A stretch of 64,000 nt of DNA from Albimonas sp963977235 (GTDB lineage Bacteria > Pseudomonadota > Alphaproteobacteria > Rhodobacterales > Rhodobacteraceae): the NCBI RefSeq assembly GCF_963977235.1, contig NZ_CAXBOD010000022.1, positions 1 to 64,000 on the forward strand, read 5' to 3'. A program made the position numbers and the translations under genes. This document shows, piece after piece, positions 25,865 through 35,300 of the stretch (position 1 is the stretch's first letter; each line of letters begins with the position of its first letter). Below the pieces are notes generated by a model, which made no database searches, had not been told where the DNA came from, and worked only from the letters and a program-made list of their open reading frames with translations.

Positions 25865-26473
25865 ATGACCGCCGACAGCGCCCTGATCGTCATCGACCTG
25901 CAGACCGACTTCTGCCCCGGCGGCCGGCTCGCCGTCGCGGGCGGGGACGAGATCGCGCCCCTCGTCAACGCGCTGCAGGCCGAGCACGGCGCCGTCGTCC
26001 TCACCCAGGACTGGCACCCGGCCGAGCATGCCTCCTTCGCCGCCAACCACCCCGGCGCCGAGCCCTTCTCGATGACCGAAGCCGCCTACGGTCCGCAGGT
26101 CCTGTGGCCCGTCCACTGCGTCCAGGGCACGCCCGGCGCCGCGTTCCACCCCGACCTCGCCACCGAGCGCGCCGACCTGGTGATCCGCAAGGGCTTCCGC
26201 CCGGCGATCGACAGCTACTCGGCCTTCTTCGAGAACGACCACGAGACGCCAACCGGCCTCGCCGGCTATCTGCGCGAGCGGGGGATCGCCGACCTGACCT
26301 TCTGTGGGCTCGCCACCGACTTCTGCGTGCGCTGGTCGGCCGTGGACGCGGCCCGGCTGGGCTTTCGCGCCACGGTCCGGCTCGACGCCTGCCGGGCGAT
26401 CGATCTCGACGGATCGCTGGCCCCGGCCCTCGAGGAGATGCGCGCGGCCGGGGTGAGGCTGCTCGAGGGCTGA
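25865..26473 (+). CDS. pncA: Nicotinamidase
   Basis: The 202-residue isochorismatase-fold enzyme has the nicotinamidase triad: D11 (IDLQTDF), K109 (IRKGF) and C154 (GLATDFCV). Metal ligands D49, H51 (QDWHP) and H84 (WPVHCVQGT) are all in place. It hydrolyses nicotinamide to nicotinate and ammonia. The ATG at 25865 gives the normal family length; the longer frame upstream is noncoding-like. With pncB 12 kb away it completes the salvage route nicotinamide to nicotinate mononucleotide, and it also could feed nicotinate to the hydroxylase operon. Confidence 0.95.
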   Translation: MTADSALIVIDLQTDFCPGGRLAVAGGDEIAPLVNALQAEHGAVVLTQDWHPAEHASFAANHPGAEPFSMTEAAYGPQVLWPVHCVQGTPGAAFHPDLATERADLVIRKGFRPAIDSYSAFFENDHETPTGLAGYLRERGIADLTFCGLATDFCVRWSAVDAARLGFRATVRLDACRAIDLDGSLAPALEEMRAAGVRLLEG

Positions 26474-26518
26474 TCCCCGCCCCCCCCTCTCGTCGTCCCC
26501 GACGAGGCCGGACCCTCG

Positions 26519-26613
26519 CCGGCGCGGCAGAACCGCCTCGCGCCCCCCGGCGCGGCAGAACCGCCGCGGGCGCGCCGACGCACTGGCGCTCGGGAAAGAT
26601 AACGGCGATTATC
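26519..26613 (+). promoter_or_regulatory. Direct repeats and GATAA-N6-TTATC palindrome upstream of the thiolase gene
   Basis: CCGGCGCGGCAGAACCGCC occurs twice with a 28-bp period (26519-26537 and 26547-26565). A perfect inverted repeat GATAA-cggcga-TTATC follows at 26598-26613, 88 bp before the thiolase ATG. The palindrome is A/T-rich in a GC-rich setting, which favours a regulator site or a promoter core. No -35/-10 pair is certain. Confidence 0.35.
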
Positions 26614-26701
26614 CGACCGGCCGGCAGGCATGCCGCGCTGCACCCGACCTTGCCGCCGACCCGCGGCGCGAGGCTCGGGCAAGGACGAACCTGGAGGGAA
26701 G

Positions 26702-27862
26702 ATGACCGCACATGACGCGCGCCTTGTGGGCGCCTACGAACTCCCGTACCGGCATGCGCCGGACAAGTCCCTGGCGCAGATGCAGGCCGAGGCCGCGCTG
26801 GGCGCCGTCGCGGACGCCGGGCTGACGATGAAGGACGTGGACGGCTTCTTCTGCGGCGGCGACACGCCCGGCATGGGGCCGATGAGCCTGATCGAGTATC
26901 TCAACATCACGCCCCGCTACACGGATTCGACCGAGACGGGCGGCAACTCCTACGTCTCCCACGTGGCGCGCGCCGCCCGCGCCATCGACGCGGGCCTGTG
27001 CGACGTGGCGCTGGTCACGCTGGCGGGCAAGCCGCGCACGCCGGCCAAGGGCTCGCGCCCGATGACCGACGCCAACAAGCCCGACCAGGACTTCGAGCTG
27101 ACCTACCACCCCACGGTGCCGGCGAACTACGCGCTCGCCGCCCAGCGGCACATGCACGAGTACGGCACGACGTCCGAGCAGCTCGCCTGGATCAAGGTCG
27201 CGGCCTCCCATCACGCCCAGCACAACCCCCATGCGCTGCTGCAGGGCGTGGTGACGGTCGAGGACGTGGTGAACTCGCCGATAGTGGCCTCGCCGCTGCA
27301 TCGCTTCGACTGCTGCGTGATCACCGACGGCGGCGGCGCGCTGGTGCTGGCGCGCTCGGACATCGCAAAGAAGCTCGACCGCCCCTCGGTGAAGATCCTC
27401 GGAACCGGCGAGGCGGTGAAGCACCAGGGCGCGGGCGACATCGACCTGACCTTCACCGCGGGCAAATGGGCCGCCGAGAAGGCCTGGAAGATGTCCGGCT
27501 GCACCCCCGACCAGATCCAGTACGCCTCGATCTACGACAGCTTCACCATCACGGTGCTGCTCGAGATCGAGGACCTGGGCTTCTGCAAGCCGGGCCACGG
27601 CGGCGGCTTCGTGGCCGAGGGCAACCTGATCTCGGGCAAGGGCAAGCTGCCGTTCAACACCGACGGCGGGGGCCTGTGCTCGAACCACCCGGGCAACCGC
27701 GGCGGCATGACCAAGGTGATCGAGGCGGTCCGCCAGCTGCGCGGCGAGGCGCACCCGGCCGTGCAGGTCCCCGACTGCGCCCTGGCGCTGGCGCATGGCA
27801 CCGGGGGGAGCCTCGGCACCCGCCACGGCGCCTCGACCCTGATTCTCGCGCGGGAGGACTGA
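26702..27862 (+). CDS. Thiolase-family protein (SCP2-type) lacking canonical catalytic Cys
   Basis: The 386-residue protein has the SCP2-thiolase architecture. The canonical active-site positions are altered: ETGGNSY stands where the nucleophilic Cys loop lies, YDSF replaces HDxF, NHPGNRGG is in the His-loop position, and AHGTGGSLG stands in place of the C-terminal Cys-Gly motif. So it is unlikely to be a standard acetyl-CoA acetyltransferase. Comparable thiolase-like partners of DUF35 proteins include the steroid side-chain aldolase Ltp2 and BbsB of benzylsuccinate oxidation. ATG has GGAGGGAAG upstream. The next gene, 4 bp on, is its likely DUF35 partner. The substrate is unknown, probably a CoA ester. 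Confidence 0.85.
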   Translation: MTAHDARLVGAYELPYRHAPDKSLAQMQAEAALGAVADAGLTMKDVDGFFCGGDTPGMGPMSLIEYLNITPRYTDSTETGGNSYVSHVARAARAIDAGLCDVALVTLAGKPRTPAKGSRPMTDANKPDQDFELTYHPTVPANYALAAQRHMHEYGTTSEQLAWIKVAASHHAQHNPHALLQGVVTVEDVVNSPIVASPLHRFDCCVITDGGGALVLARSDIAKKLDRPSVKILGTGEAVKHQGAGDIDLTFTAGKWAAEKAWKMSGCTPDQIQYASIYDSFTITVLLEIEDLGFCKPGHGGGFVAEGNLISGKGKLPFNTDGGGLCSNHPGNRGGMTKVIEAVRQLRGEAHPAVQVPDCALALAHGTGGSLGTRHGASTLILARED

Positions 27863-27866
27863 TCCC

Positions 27867-28265
27867 ATGGCCGAAGACCACAAGATGAGCTACGCCGACC
27901 CCTGGATGCTGCCCGAGACCAAGGGTTTCTGGGAGGCCTGCAACCAAGAGAAGCTGGTGATCCGCACCTGCCTCGACTGCGGCCGGGGCCACCACTTCCC
28001 GCGCGCGATGTGCCCGCACTGCTACTCCACGAACCTCGAGTGGAAGGAGAGCGACGGGACCGGCACGATCTACTCGTTCACCGCCCAGCAGGTGAAGGGC
28101 GGGGGCAAGTACGTCTACGCCTATGTCGAGATCGCCGACCGGGTGCGCGCCATCACCAACATCGTCGACTGCGACCCCGAGGCGCTGAAGATCGGCCAGA
28201 AGGTGAAAGCCGCCTTCCGCCCCTCCGCCTCGGGCCAGAACATCCTGGTGTTCACCCCGGCCTGA
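27867..28265 (+). CDS. Zn-ribbon OB-fold protein (DUF35 family)
   Basis: The 132-residue protein has the two-part DUF35 layout: an N-terminal helix and zinc ribbon with C35-x2-C38 and C49-x2-C52, then an OB-fold (DGTGTIYSFTAQQ, KVKAAFRP). DUF35 proteins pair with thiolase-like enzymes, positioning the CoA ester or completing the active site. It starts 4 bp after the thiolase stop. The two genes end at a strong terminator, so they form a two-gene operon. Confidence 0.92.
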   Translation: MAEDHKMSYADPWMLPETKGFWEACNQEKLVIRTCLDCGRGHHFPRAMCPHCYSTNLEWKESDGTGTIYSFTAQQVKGGGKYVYAYVEIADRVRAITNIVDCDPEALKIGQKVKAAFRPSASGQNILVFTPA

Positions 28266-28286
28266 TCGGGACGGAGCGAAACGACG

Positions 28287-28318
28287 AAGGGCGGCGCCGG
28301 AGGTCCGGCGCCGCCCTT
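28287..28318. terminator. Rho-independent terminator, probably bidirectional
   Basis: A 14-bp perfect stem (28287-28300 pairs with 28305-28318, AAGGGCGGCGCCGG with CCGGCGCCGCCCTT) with an AGGT loop is followed by TGCTTTGG. It lies between the convergent DUF35 gene and the alpha/beta hydrolase gene, with A and T ends on both sides, so it may serve both. Confidence 0.85.
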
Positions 28319-28346
28319 TGCTTTGGTCCCGGCCTGGCCCGGCGGC

Positions 28347-29234
28347 TCAGCGAACGCCCTTGCGATCCAGGAAATCCAGGATCGCCGCGGCCATCGGCTC
28401 GGCGGTGGCGGGGTCCAGATGAAAATGGTGGTCGCCCGGCAGCTCGAGGCGCGCGTAGTCCTCGATCAGCTCGGCGCCCCGCTCGGCCACGCCCGCATTT
28501 TCGGGGCGCAGGTGCAGGGTGCCCTCGCTCGCCCAGATGTTGAGGACCGGGCTGCGGATGGCGCGCAGCACGCTCTCAACCTGGGCCTGGCTGAGCTTGA
28601 CCGCAGAGCTTGCGAACAGCCGCGGATCGCCGCGCATGCGGAAGCCGTGGGGCGTCTCGACCAGGGCGCGGGCGGCCAGCGCCTCGCCTGTGCGCTCGGC
28701 GTTGCCCTTGTCGCCGCGGCGGCGGATGTAGTCGCCCGGGCTCTCGAACAGGCGCGGCGGGCGCGAGCGGCGGAACCGGGTCTCCTGCACGAAGGCGCGC
28801 AGGGTGGCGGCGACGTCCTCGCCGATCGGCTGGGGGGCGAGGGAATCGAGCGCCACGTAGGCCCGCACCGCCTCGGGCAGCGCGGCGGCGAAGAGCGAGG
28901 CGATGTTGGCGCCGCGCGAATGGCCCAGCAGCACGCAGTCGTCCCAGTCCCACAGGTCGAGCAGCCCGACGAGCTGGGGAAGGTCGTCCCAGATGTTGTA
29001 GGTGGCGTGCGCCGCGCGGTGACCGCTCAGGCCCTGCCCGCTGAGGTCCGGCGCCATCACCCGGCAGCCGGTCAGCCGGGGGGCCAACTCGGCGAAGCTG
29101 CCGGCGTGGTCCATCCAGCCGTGCAGGGCCAGCACCGGCGTGCCGTCCTCCGGCCCCCAGGCGAGACCCGCAAAGCGCAGGCCGTCGACCTCCCAGGCGC
29201 ACTCCTCGGCCTCGGCGGCCTGTTCCGTCTCCAT
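28347..29234 (-). CDS. Alpha/beta hydrolase
   Basis: The 295-residue protein has the alpha/beta-hydrolase fold: oxyanion HGWMDH near residue 38, nucleophile elbow GHSRG with S106, and the catalytic His in GDHHFHLD near residue 268. It is cytoplasmic, with no signal. It may hydrolyse an ester or a ring-cleavage product. It is a single gene between two terminators, so genomic context gives no partner. Confidence 0.88.
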   Translation of the reverse strand: METEQAAEAEECAWEVDGLRFAGLAWGPEDGTPVLALHGWMDHAGSFAELAPRLTGCRVMAPDLSGQGLSGHRAAHATYNIWDDLPQLVGLLDLWDWDDCVLLGHSRGANIASLFAAALPEAVRAYVALDSLAPQPIGEDVAATLRAFVQETRFRRSRPPRLFESPGDYIRRRGDKGNAERTGEALAARALVETPHGFRMRGDPRLFASSAVKLSQAQVESVLRAIRSPVLNIWASEGTLHLRPENAGVAERGAELIEDYARLELPGDHHFHLDPATAEPMAAAILDFLDRKGVR

Positions 29235-29320
29235 TCGTTCGCCTCGCGTGATCTGATCTCGCCCGGTGACAGCGCATTTCGCGCCGCCGTTCGAACCGCG
29301 CCCGGAGGCGCCTGCATGAA

Positions 29321-29349
29321 GAAGCCGGGCGCAGGGCGCGCCCGGCTTC
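29321..29349 (-). terminator. Terminator of the autotransporter gene
   Basis: A 12-bp perfect stem (29321-29332 pairs with 29338-29349, GAAGCCGGGCGC with GCGCCCGGCTTC) with a 5-nt loop follows the stop codon on the minus strand, then TTCATG. It is well placed and strong, though the U-tract is weak. Confidence 0.7.
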
Positions 29350-29370
29350 GGGATGGGTCGGGCCCTGCGC

Positions 29371-32300
29371 TCAGAAGCGCAGGGTCAGGCGCAGGCTGCC
29401 GCCATGGGCCGAATAGCCGTCCGCGAAGGCGCCGTCGTAGACCGCCTCCACCGACAGCTGCTCGGAGTCGACGACCGCGAGGCCCGCGCTCAGCCGCGCC
29501 GTCGCGTCGGGGACCGCCACCGTGTTGGCGAAGCTGCCCAGCGCCGGGTTGGCCGAGGCGAGGCGCCCCTGCGCCTGATAGCCGTCGAGCGAGGACAGCG
29601 TCGCCCCCACCCTCACCCAGCCGCGCAGCATCGAGGACGCGGTCAGCGGCGTCTCGCCGCCCACCTCAAGCGCCGGGGTGACCATCACCGCGGTCTCGCT
29701 GCTCGAGGCGAGCGCCAGGTTCAGCGCGCCCGCTCCCTGCTCGGAGTAGCCGCCCGCCGCCGAGTGCACCACGTCGACGTCGAGCGAGGGCCGCAGCCAG
29801 CCGTGCGGCAGCGCCATCGTCCAGTCGGCGCGGACCCGGCCCGAGAGGCTCCAGACGTCGGTCTCGGCCGTGGCGGTGGCGGCGGCCAGGCGCCGCTCGA
29901 GGTCGAAGGACCCCCAGCTTCCGCCGAGGCCCGCCGAGAGACCCCAGGCGCCGATCTCGTGGCGCGCCGAGACGGCGAGGAAGCCGGTTCCGCCCTCGGC
30001 CGAGGTCGAGGTGTCGCCGGAGTAGTCTGCCCCCTCGTAGCCCGCCGCGCCGCCCACGATCCAGCCTGGCGCGACGATGGCCTGGCCGGCGAGGCCGGTG
30101 GTCCAGACCGAGCCGTCGTAGCCGAACGCGCCCGAGGCGTCGCCCTGCTGGTCGCGCCGTTCGATCCCGCCGAGCATCCGCACGCAGCGGCCCTGCCCGT
30201 CCATCGCGGCGCCCCCGCCCCCGATCGCGGCCGGGCCGTCGCAGCCCTGCGCCGCGTCGAGCCGGCTGCGCGCGCGGTCGAAGTTCGCCGCCGCCGGGGC
30301 CAGGGTGGCGCCCGGCGCGAAGATCGACAGCGACTGCGCGTAGGCCGCGGGGTCGAGGCGGGCCAGCCGCTCCTGCCCCGCGAAGAAGGCGCCGAAGCCC
30401 TCGCCGCCCGCGTCGAACACGCCGTCGAGATAGCGCCCCGCCGCGGCCTGCTGGGCGTCGAGCCCCAGTTCGGGCGCGGCGAGGTTGCTGTCCACCGCCT
30501 CGACGGCGATCGCGCCGCCGGCGCGGGTCTGCGCGAACTCGAACAGCACGCTCTCGATCTCGTCGAAGCGGCCGCGCAGGCCGCCCTCGGCCGAGATCAC
30601 CTGAACCTGCGCGTCGGGAGAGATGGTCACCGGCTCGATCAGCAGCGTGCCGCCGAGCCGGGCCGTGCCGTCGACCTGCAGCAGGTCCATCCGCTCGCGG
30701 TCGAAGTCGCCCGTCACCCGCAGCGTGCCCTCGCGGGTCTGGGTGAAGTCGCCGGTCAGGCGCGCCTGCCCGATGCCCGCGCGCGGCGGGGCGGGGGGCG
30801 TCAGCGGGCTCAGCCGCGGCCCGCGGCCCGGCGCGGCGCCGCCGCCCGCGAATACGCCGGGCTCTGCCACCAGGTCCACCGTGCCGGCGTTGGTCACATC
30901 GGCGGCGGAGCGGTCGATCCCGGTCCAGGTCCCCTGGTTGTAGAGCACGCCCGCCGCGCCGCCGCTGCCGTCGGCGTTCTCGAAGGCGATGTCGCCGGCA
31001 AGCGTCCCGTAGTTGGAGACGGTGATGTAGGACCCCTGCGCCTTGCTGCGCGAGCCGAGGTAGCGCACCGCATAGCCGTCGCCGTCCGCCGTCCCCAGAT
31101 AGGCGCCGCCGCCGACCAGCACCGTGTTGTTCGACCCGTCGATCAGCAGCGCGCCGGTCCCGTTGCTTCCGGTTCCGCCGATCACGCTGCCGTCGATCTC
31201 GACGTCGATCTTGCCCGGGGTCTGCGCCCCGTCGGCCTGCGCGAGAATGGCGATGGAGCCCGCGCCCTGGGCATGGACCACGCCGAAGCTGGAGACGTCG
31301 ATATAGACCTCGCCCGTGGACTGCGCCGTCGGCGAGTCGCCGGCGCTGGAGCCGTAGCTGACCCCCTCGGGTCCGCCCTGGATGCCGCCCCCGCCCGAGA
31401 TCGACTGCGCGACGATCCCGTGCGCCCGCGCGCCTGTGGTGGTGATGGTGGCGTCGATGGTCAGGTTGACGAGGCCGCCCTCGCCCGAGGCGCCCCCGCC
31501 GCCCTCGATGCCGCGGAACTGGTAGGTGGGGCCGGAGGCGTCGCCCCCGATGCCGCCGCCGCCGCCGATCGACTGGGCCACCAGCCCGTGCGCGCCGGCG
31601 CCCGACGTGGCGATGCGGGTCGAGGAGGTGGTGTCCAGCCTGACCTGGCCGCCGGCGCCGCTGGCGCCGCCGCCGCCGCCGACGGTGACCGAGGCGAGCG
31701 AGTCGGTGTCCGCGGCCCCGCCGACGCCGCCGCCGCCGCCGATCGACTGGGCGACGACGCCGAAGGCGCGGTCGCCCGAGGTGGTCACCTGGGCGTCGTA
31801 GAGGACGAGGTTGACGATATCGCCGTTGCCCGAGGCCCCGCCCCGGCCGCCGACCGTGACCTGGAGCTGGTGGGACGAGGATTTCTCGGACGCCTCGGAG
31901 TTGCCGGCGCCGCCCAGCCCGCCGCCGCCGCCGATCGACTGGGCGAGCAGGCCGTAGGCGTCGTCGCCCGCGGTCGTGGCATAGAGGAACATGCCCTCCG
32001 TGTTGAAGGACAGCGCGCCGCCGTTGCCGGCGGCGCCGCCGGCGCCGCCGTCCGATCCGCCCACCGTCAGGTCGCCCGCCGCCTGGTCGGAGCCGTCCCC
32101 GCCCAGGCCGCCGCCGCCGCCGATCGACTGCAGCACCGCCGCGTGCGCGCCGTAGCCGAGCGTCGAGATCGAGGTGTTCGGCGTGTTCGCGGTGAAGTAG
32201 ATGTCGCCGCCATGGCCGCCGGTTCCGCCGGTCCCCCCGACGCCCAGCGTGAGGTTGGCCGTCGCCTCCGACCCCTCGGCGGTCGAGGTGCCGCCGACGC

Positions 32301-35300
32301 CGCCGCCGCCGCCGATCGACTGCAGCACCATGCCCCGGGCCCAGTCGCCCCGGGTGGCGATCGCGCCGCCGAAGTCGAGCGACACGGTCCCGCCGGTCCC
32401 GCCCGATCCGCCCGAGCCGCCGAGGCTGAGGGTCAGGTTGTAGGTCGTCTTCGAGTCGTCGCCGAAGGACTTGCTCTCGCGCCCCGTGTCGTTGGCCGCG
32501 GAGCCGCCGAGCCCGCCGCCCCCGCCGATCGACTGCGCCAGGACGCCGTCGGCGTCGTCGCCCTGCGTCGCGACTCCGCCGTTCAGGGTCACGTCGACTG
32601 CGCCGCCGGTCGCGCCCGAGCCGCCGCTGGCGCCGACGCTGAGGGTCACGTCGCCTTCGAACTCGCCCTCCTCGCCCTCGCCCTCGGCCTCCTCGCCGCC
32701 GCCGGTCCCGAACTCGGCCCCGATGCCGATGGTCCCGCCCTGCCCCGCGCCGCCGCCGCCGCCGATCGACTGCGCCACGATCCCGCGCGAGCCCGAGCCC
32801 ATGGTGGAGACGAGGGTTCCGGCCTCGGTCGTCAGATTGACCGCGCCGCCGAAGGAGCCCGAGCCGCCGGAGCCGCCCAGCCCGATCTTCACGTCGGCCG
32901 TGAAGCCCCCGCCGATGGTCTCGGCGGCCGCGTTGCCCACGCCGCCGTCGCCGCCGCCGCCCCCGATGGACTGCGCCAGGATGCCGTTGGCGTTCGCCCC
33001 CCAGGTGGTGATGCTGGCGGTGTCCTCGAGCGCAAAGGCGACCGTGTGGCCGCGCCCGCCGCCGCTGCCGTCGCCGCCGATGGCCGAGGAGACGCCCAGC
33101 GAGGTGCTCTCGGCATAGCCGACCGTGGCGCTCAGCGCCTGGCTGGCGCCGCCCGCGCCGCCGCCGCCGCCGATCGACTGCGCCAGCACGCCGTGGCTGC
33201 CGTCGCCGCCGGTCGTCAGCATCGAGTTGTCGCGGAGATAGACATAGACGTCGCCGCCGGCGCCGCCGGTCCCGCCCGTGCCCCCCACCGCGGTGGAGAC
33301 CGACAGCGCCACCGCGTTGGCCGGATCCTCGGGATCGACCGGCACCGCCACCGTCAGCGCGTCGGCGAGCGAGGAGCCGCCCATGCCGCCGCCGCCGCCG
33401 ATGCCCTGGGCCACCACGGCCGGGGAATCGGACGCGTCGTAGTCCGGCGTGCCGTCGTCGTTCATGCCGGTGATCAGGCTGGCCCCGCCATTGATGTCGA
33501 CGACGGTTCCGTCGCCGCTGGCGCCCGCCTGGCCGCCGACGCCGCCGCTGGCGCCGACCGAGACGTCGAAGCCGAAGCCCACGTTCGCCACCAGCCCCTG
33601 GGCCGAGCCGCCGGTCCCGCCGCCGCCGCCGATGGTCTGCGCCACCACGGCCGCCGAGTTGGCGCCGCGGGTGCGCACCTGGCCGCCCTTCACCTCGGCC
33701 ACGGCCGCGATCCCGTTGCCGCCGGCCGAGCCGCCGCCGCCGATCTGCAGCGGAATCACGTCCTCGGCCCCCACCGTGAAGGCCGAGCCGCCCGAGCCGC
33801 CCCCGCCCCCGATCGACTGGACCACCAGCCCCGGAGAGCTCTGGCCATAGGTGTCGATATAGGCGCCGTGCCAGTAGGCCTGCGCGAACCAGCCGTTCCC
33901 GCCCGCGCTGCCGGTCCCGCCGAGCTGGAGGCTGGTGATGTCCAGCACGCCCCCGCCGGTCGCCGAACCTCCCGCGCCGCCGCCGCCGCCGATCGACTGC
34001 ACCAGCACGCCGGTGGAATAGTCGCCCCGCGTCGTCACGTAGGTGACCCCCTCGTCGGAGGGGGCGCCCGCGGCGTCGTTGGGGTTGATGGGGCCGTCCG
34101 TGCACGCGTCGTAGTCGGTCGAGATGCAGGCGCTGCCGCCCTCGCCCGACGCGCCGCCGGACCCGCCCACGCCCAGCCCGGCCCCGACCGACATGTCGAT
34201 CACGTCGCCGCCCGTGCCGCCGCCGCCGCCGATCGACTGCGCGACCAGCCCGTGGGAGAAGGCGCCCGAGGTCTCGGTCGAGCCCGCGACCGCGAAGATG
34301 CTGGCGTCGCCGCCCTCGCTCGCCGCGCCGCCGCTGCCGCCCACGGCCGCGATGCCCAGCGACCCCGCGCCGGAGCCGCCGCCGCCGCCGATCGACTGCG
34401 ACAGCACGCCGATCGAGGCGTCGCCGGTGGTGGTCACGTCGCCGGCGGTGTTGACGCCGGCCGCGCCCGATTCCTGGTTGGCGTTGGCGCCCGAGGCGCC
34501 GCCCTGGCCGCCGATCGACAGCACGCCGCCCGAGGCGCCCCCGGCGCCGCCGCCGCCCGAGATCGACTGCGCCACGATGCCGTTCGACCCGTAGCCCGAG
34601 GTGGTGACCGAGCCCGAGTGCTGGACGGTGACGGTCGAGCCGAGCCCCCCCTCGCCGCCGTCGCCGCCAAGCCCCAGCACCAGCCCCGCGCCGACGCCGC
34701 CCGAGCCGCCGCCCCCGCCGATCGACTGCGCCAGCAGGCCGTAGGAATGGTCGCCCGAGGTCTCGACCGAGCCCTGCATGACGATCTCGGCGCCCGAGCC
34801 GTTGGCGCCGTTGCCTCCGTCCCCGCCCGAACCGAAGAGGACGCCGGTGAAGTCCGCGCCGACGCCCCCGCCCCCGCCCAGCGAGTGCAGGACCACGCCG
34901 GTCGAGAAATCGCCCCGGGTGACGATGGACGAGCCGGCCGCGCCGGTCATCCTGACCGTTCCGGCCGCGCCGCCGTCGCCCGCGACGCTGGCGTTGCCCC
35001 CGCCGATGCCGCCGACCGACTGGCCGACCGCGCCGTAGGCCGCCTCGCCATTGGTGTCGAGGGTGCTGTTGGCGCCCATCTCCAGAAGGATGTCGCCGCC
35101 CCGCCCGCCGGCGCCGCCGCGCGAGCTGTCGTCGCCGTTGCCCTCGCCCCCGTCGCCGCCGCGCGCCAGCGCCACCATGCCGCTCAGGCCGTAGCCCTGC
35201 GTCGTGATCGCGCCGCCGGTGTTGCTGAGGTGGATCTGGCCGACCGAGCCGTCGGTGTTCACCGCCGCGCCGCCGCCCGCGCCGCCGACGTTCTTGTCAG

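Noticed and set aside
31380..35060. A CRISPR-like repeat array
   Set aside because: Spacing is 160-235 bp, the repeats are coding and degenerate, and the linkers keep the reading frame of the autotransporter.
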